Part shown: positions 6,243 through 6,683 of the stretch, in pieces
Layout of the letters: each line of letters begins with the position of its first letter
Numbering within the stretch: position 1 is the stretch's first letter
Assembly (NCBI GenBank): GCA_030150085.1
Contig: JASLGJ010000049.1
Coordinates: 1 to 6,683, forward strand
Origin: Candidatus Elarobacter sp.
GTDB taxonomy: Bacteria; Vulcanimicrobiota; Vulcanimicrobiia; Vulcanimicrobiales; Vulcanimicrobiaceae
DNA: 6,683 nucleotides
Direction of reading: 5' to 3'
Translations under genes and position numbers: made by a program
Notes under the pieces: generated by a model
Database searches by the model: none
Seen by the model: the letters and a program-made list of their open reading frames with translations, nothing else
What the model was told of the DNA's origin: nothing

Positions 6243-6683
6243 TCAGCGGGCGAGCGAGATGCAGAGCACGCCGGCGAAGGCCACCGCGACCCCGGCCCAC
6301 TGCGCGCGCACCAGGCGCTCGCGCAGCACCAGCCCGGCCAGCGCGACGGTCGCGGCCGGGTAGAGCGAGCTGAGCACGGCGACGATGCTCAGCGCCCCGG
6401 CGTGCGCGGCCAGGATGTAGAGCACGTTGGCGCCCATGTCGAGCGCGCCGCAGAGCGCGACGAGCGGCGCTCCGGGCCGCTCGACCCGCAGCGGCAGGCG
6501 CAGCGCGAAGCCCGCGCCGAGCAGGAGCGCCAGCGAGAGCACGCGCGTGCCGAGCAGCGGGTAGAGCCCCGCATCGTGCTGCACCTGGGCCAGCGCGATG
6601 AAGAAGATGCCGAAGGCCACGCCCGCGCCCAGCGCCTCGGGGATGCCGGGCGGAATCCGGCCCCGGCCCGCGCGCCGGGCCGG
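6243..6683 (-). CDS. EamA/DMT-family membrane transporter, C-terminal half (partial; 5' end lies outside the window)
   Basis: On the minus strand, 146 residues are open from the right edge to the TGA stop at 6245-6243. The frame is still open at the edge, so the GTG at 6620 is probably internal. Five hydrophobic segments are visible: GAGVAFGIFFIALAQV, RVLSLALLLGAGFAL, ALCGALDMGANVLYILAA, LSIVAVLSSLYPAATVALAGLVL and WAGVAVAFAGVLCISL. The pattern SSLYPAATVALAG, then LRERL, a short loop, and a final glycine-rich helix is the hallmark of the second EamA repeat. Such transporters have ten helices and about 290 residues and export or exchange small metabolites across the inner membrane. The substrate cannot be told from this fragment. 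The gene converges on the lipoprotein with the terminator between them, so it is probably unrelated to that operon. Confidence 0.82.
   Translation of the reverse strand, partial: PARRAGRGRIPPGIPEALGAGVAFGIFFIALAQVQHDAGLYPLLGTRVLSLALLLGAGFALRLPLRVERPGAPLVALCGALDMGANVLYILAAHAGALSIVAVLSSLYPAATVALAGLVLRERLVRAQWAGVAVAFAGVLCISLAR

Noticed and set aside
1..6683. CRISPR array, tRNA or rRNA genes, insertion sequences
   Set aside because: No regularly spaced repeats, cloverleaf-like segments, rRNA-like conserved stretches, transposase motifs or terminal inverted repeats were seen.

Overview
The window reads as a GC-rich (roughly two-thirds G+C by eye) piece of a chromosome from a Gram-negative-type (two-membrane) bacterium. 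It holds five genes. Two run off the ends. The outer-membrane receptor, with its carboxypeptidase-regulatory-like N-terminal domain, a lipoprotein with a normal lipobox, and GTG/TTG starts fit a diderm. From memory, receptors of this style are abundant in Candidatus Eremiobacterota (WPS-2 / Vulcanimicrobium relatives). That placement is inference, not something the bases prove.

Layout. Positions 1-506 (minus strand) hold the 5' end of an FtsK/SpoIIIE-type DNA translocase, covering only its N-terminal four-helix membrane domain. An 80-base gap separates it from a divergent isocitrate dehydrogenase family gene (587-1660, plus strand). A 214-base, comparatively AT-rich leader (1661-1874) follows, with a candidate promoter, inverted repeats and an 11-base direct repeat. 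Next come a TonB-dependent-receptor-like outer-membrane protein (1875-5054) and a lipoprotein of unknown function (5064-6188). These two form a tight operon: the receptor's stop codon lies inside the lipoprotein's Shine-Dalgarno sequence. A strong intrinsic terminator (6206-6239) closes the operon. A convergent EamA/DMT-type transporter (6243-6683, minus strand) leaves the window at its 5' side.

How the genes relate. The dehydrogenase (TCA cycle) and the translocase (chromosome segregation) look like housekeeping genes with no evident link to the operon. The receptor and lipoprotein probably work as one outer-membrane unit. The arrangement recalls SusC/SusD pairs, but the lipoprotein looks beta-rich rather than SusD-like and I do not recognise its family. 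This pair is the best candidate for an undescribed system here. The dehydrogenase is a second point of interest: it keeps the isocitrate-binding residues but has a mixed set of cofactor-determining residues.
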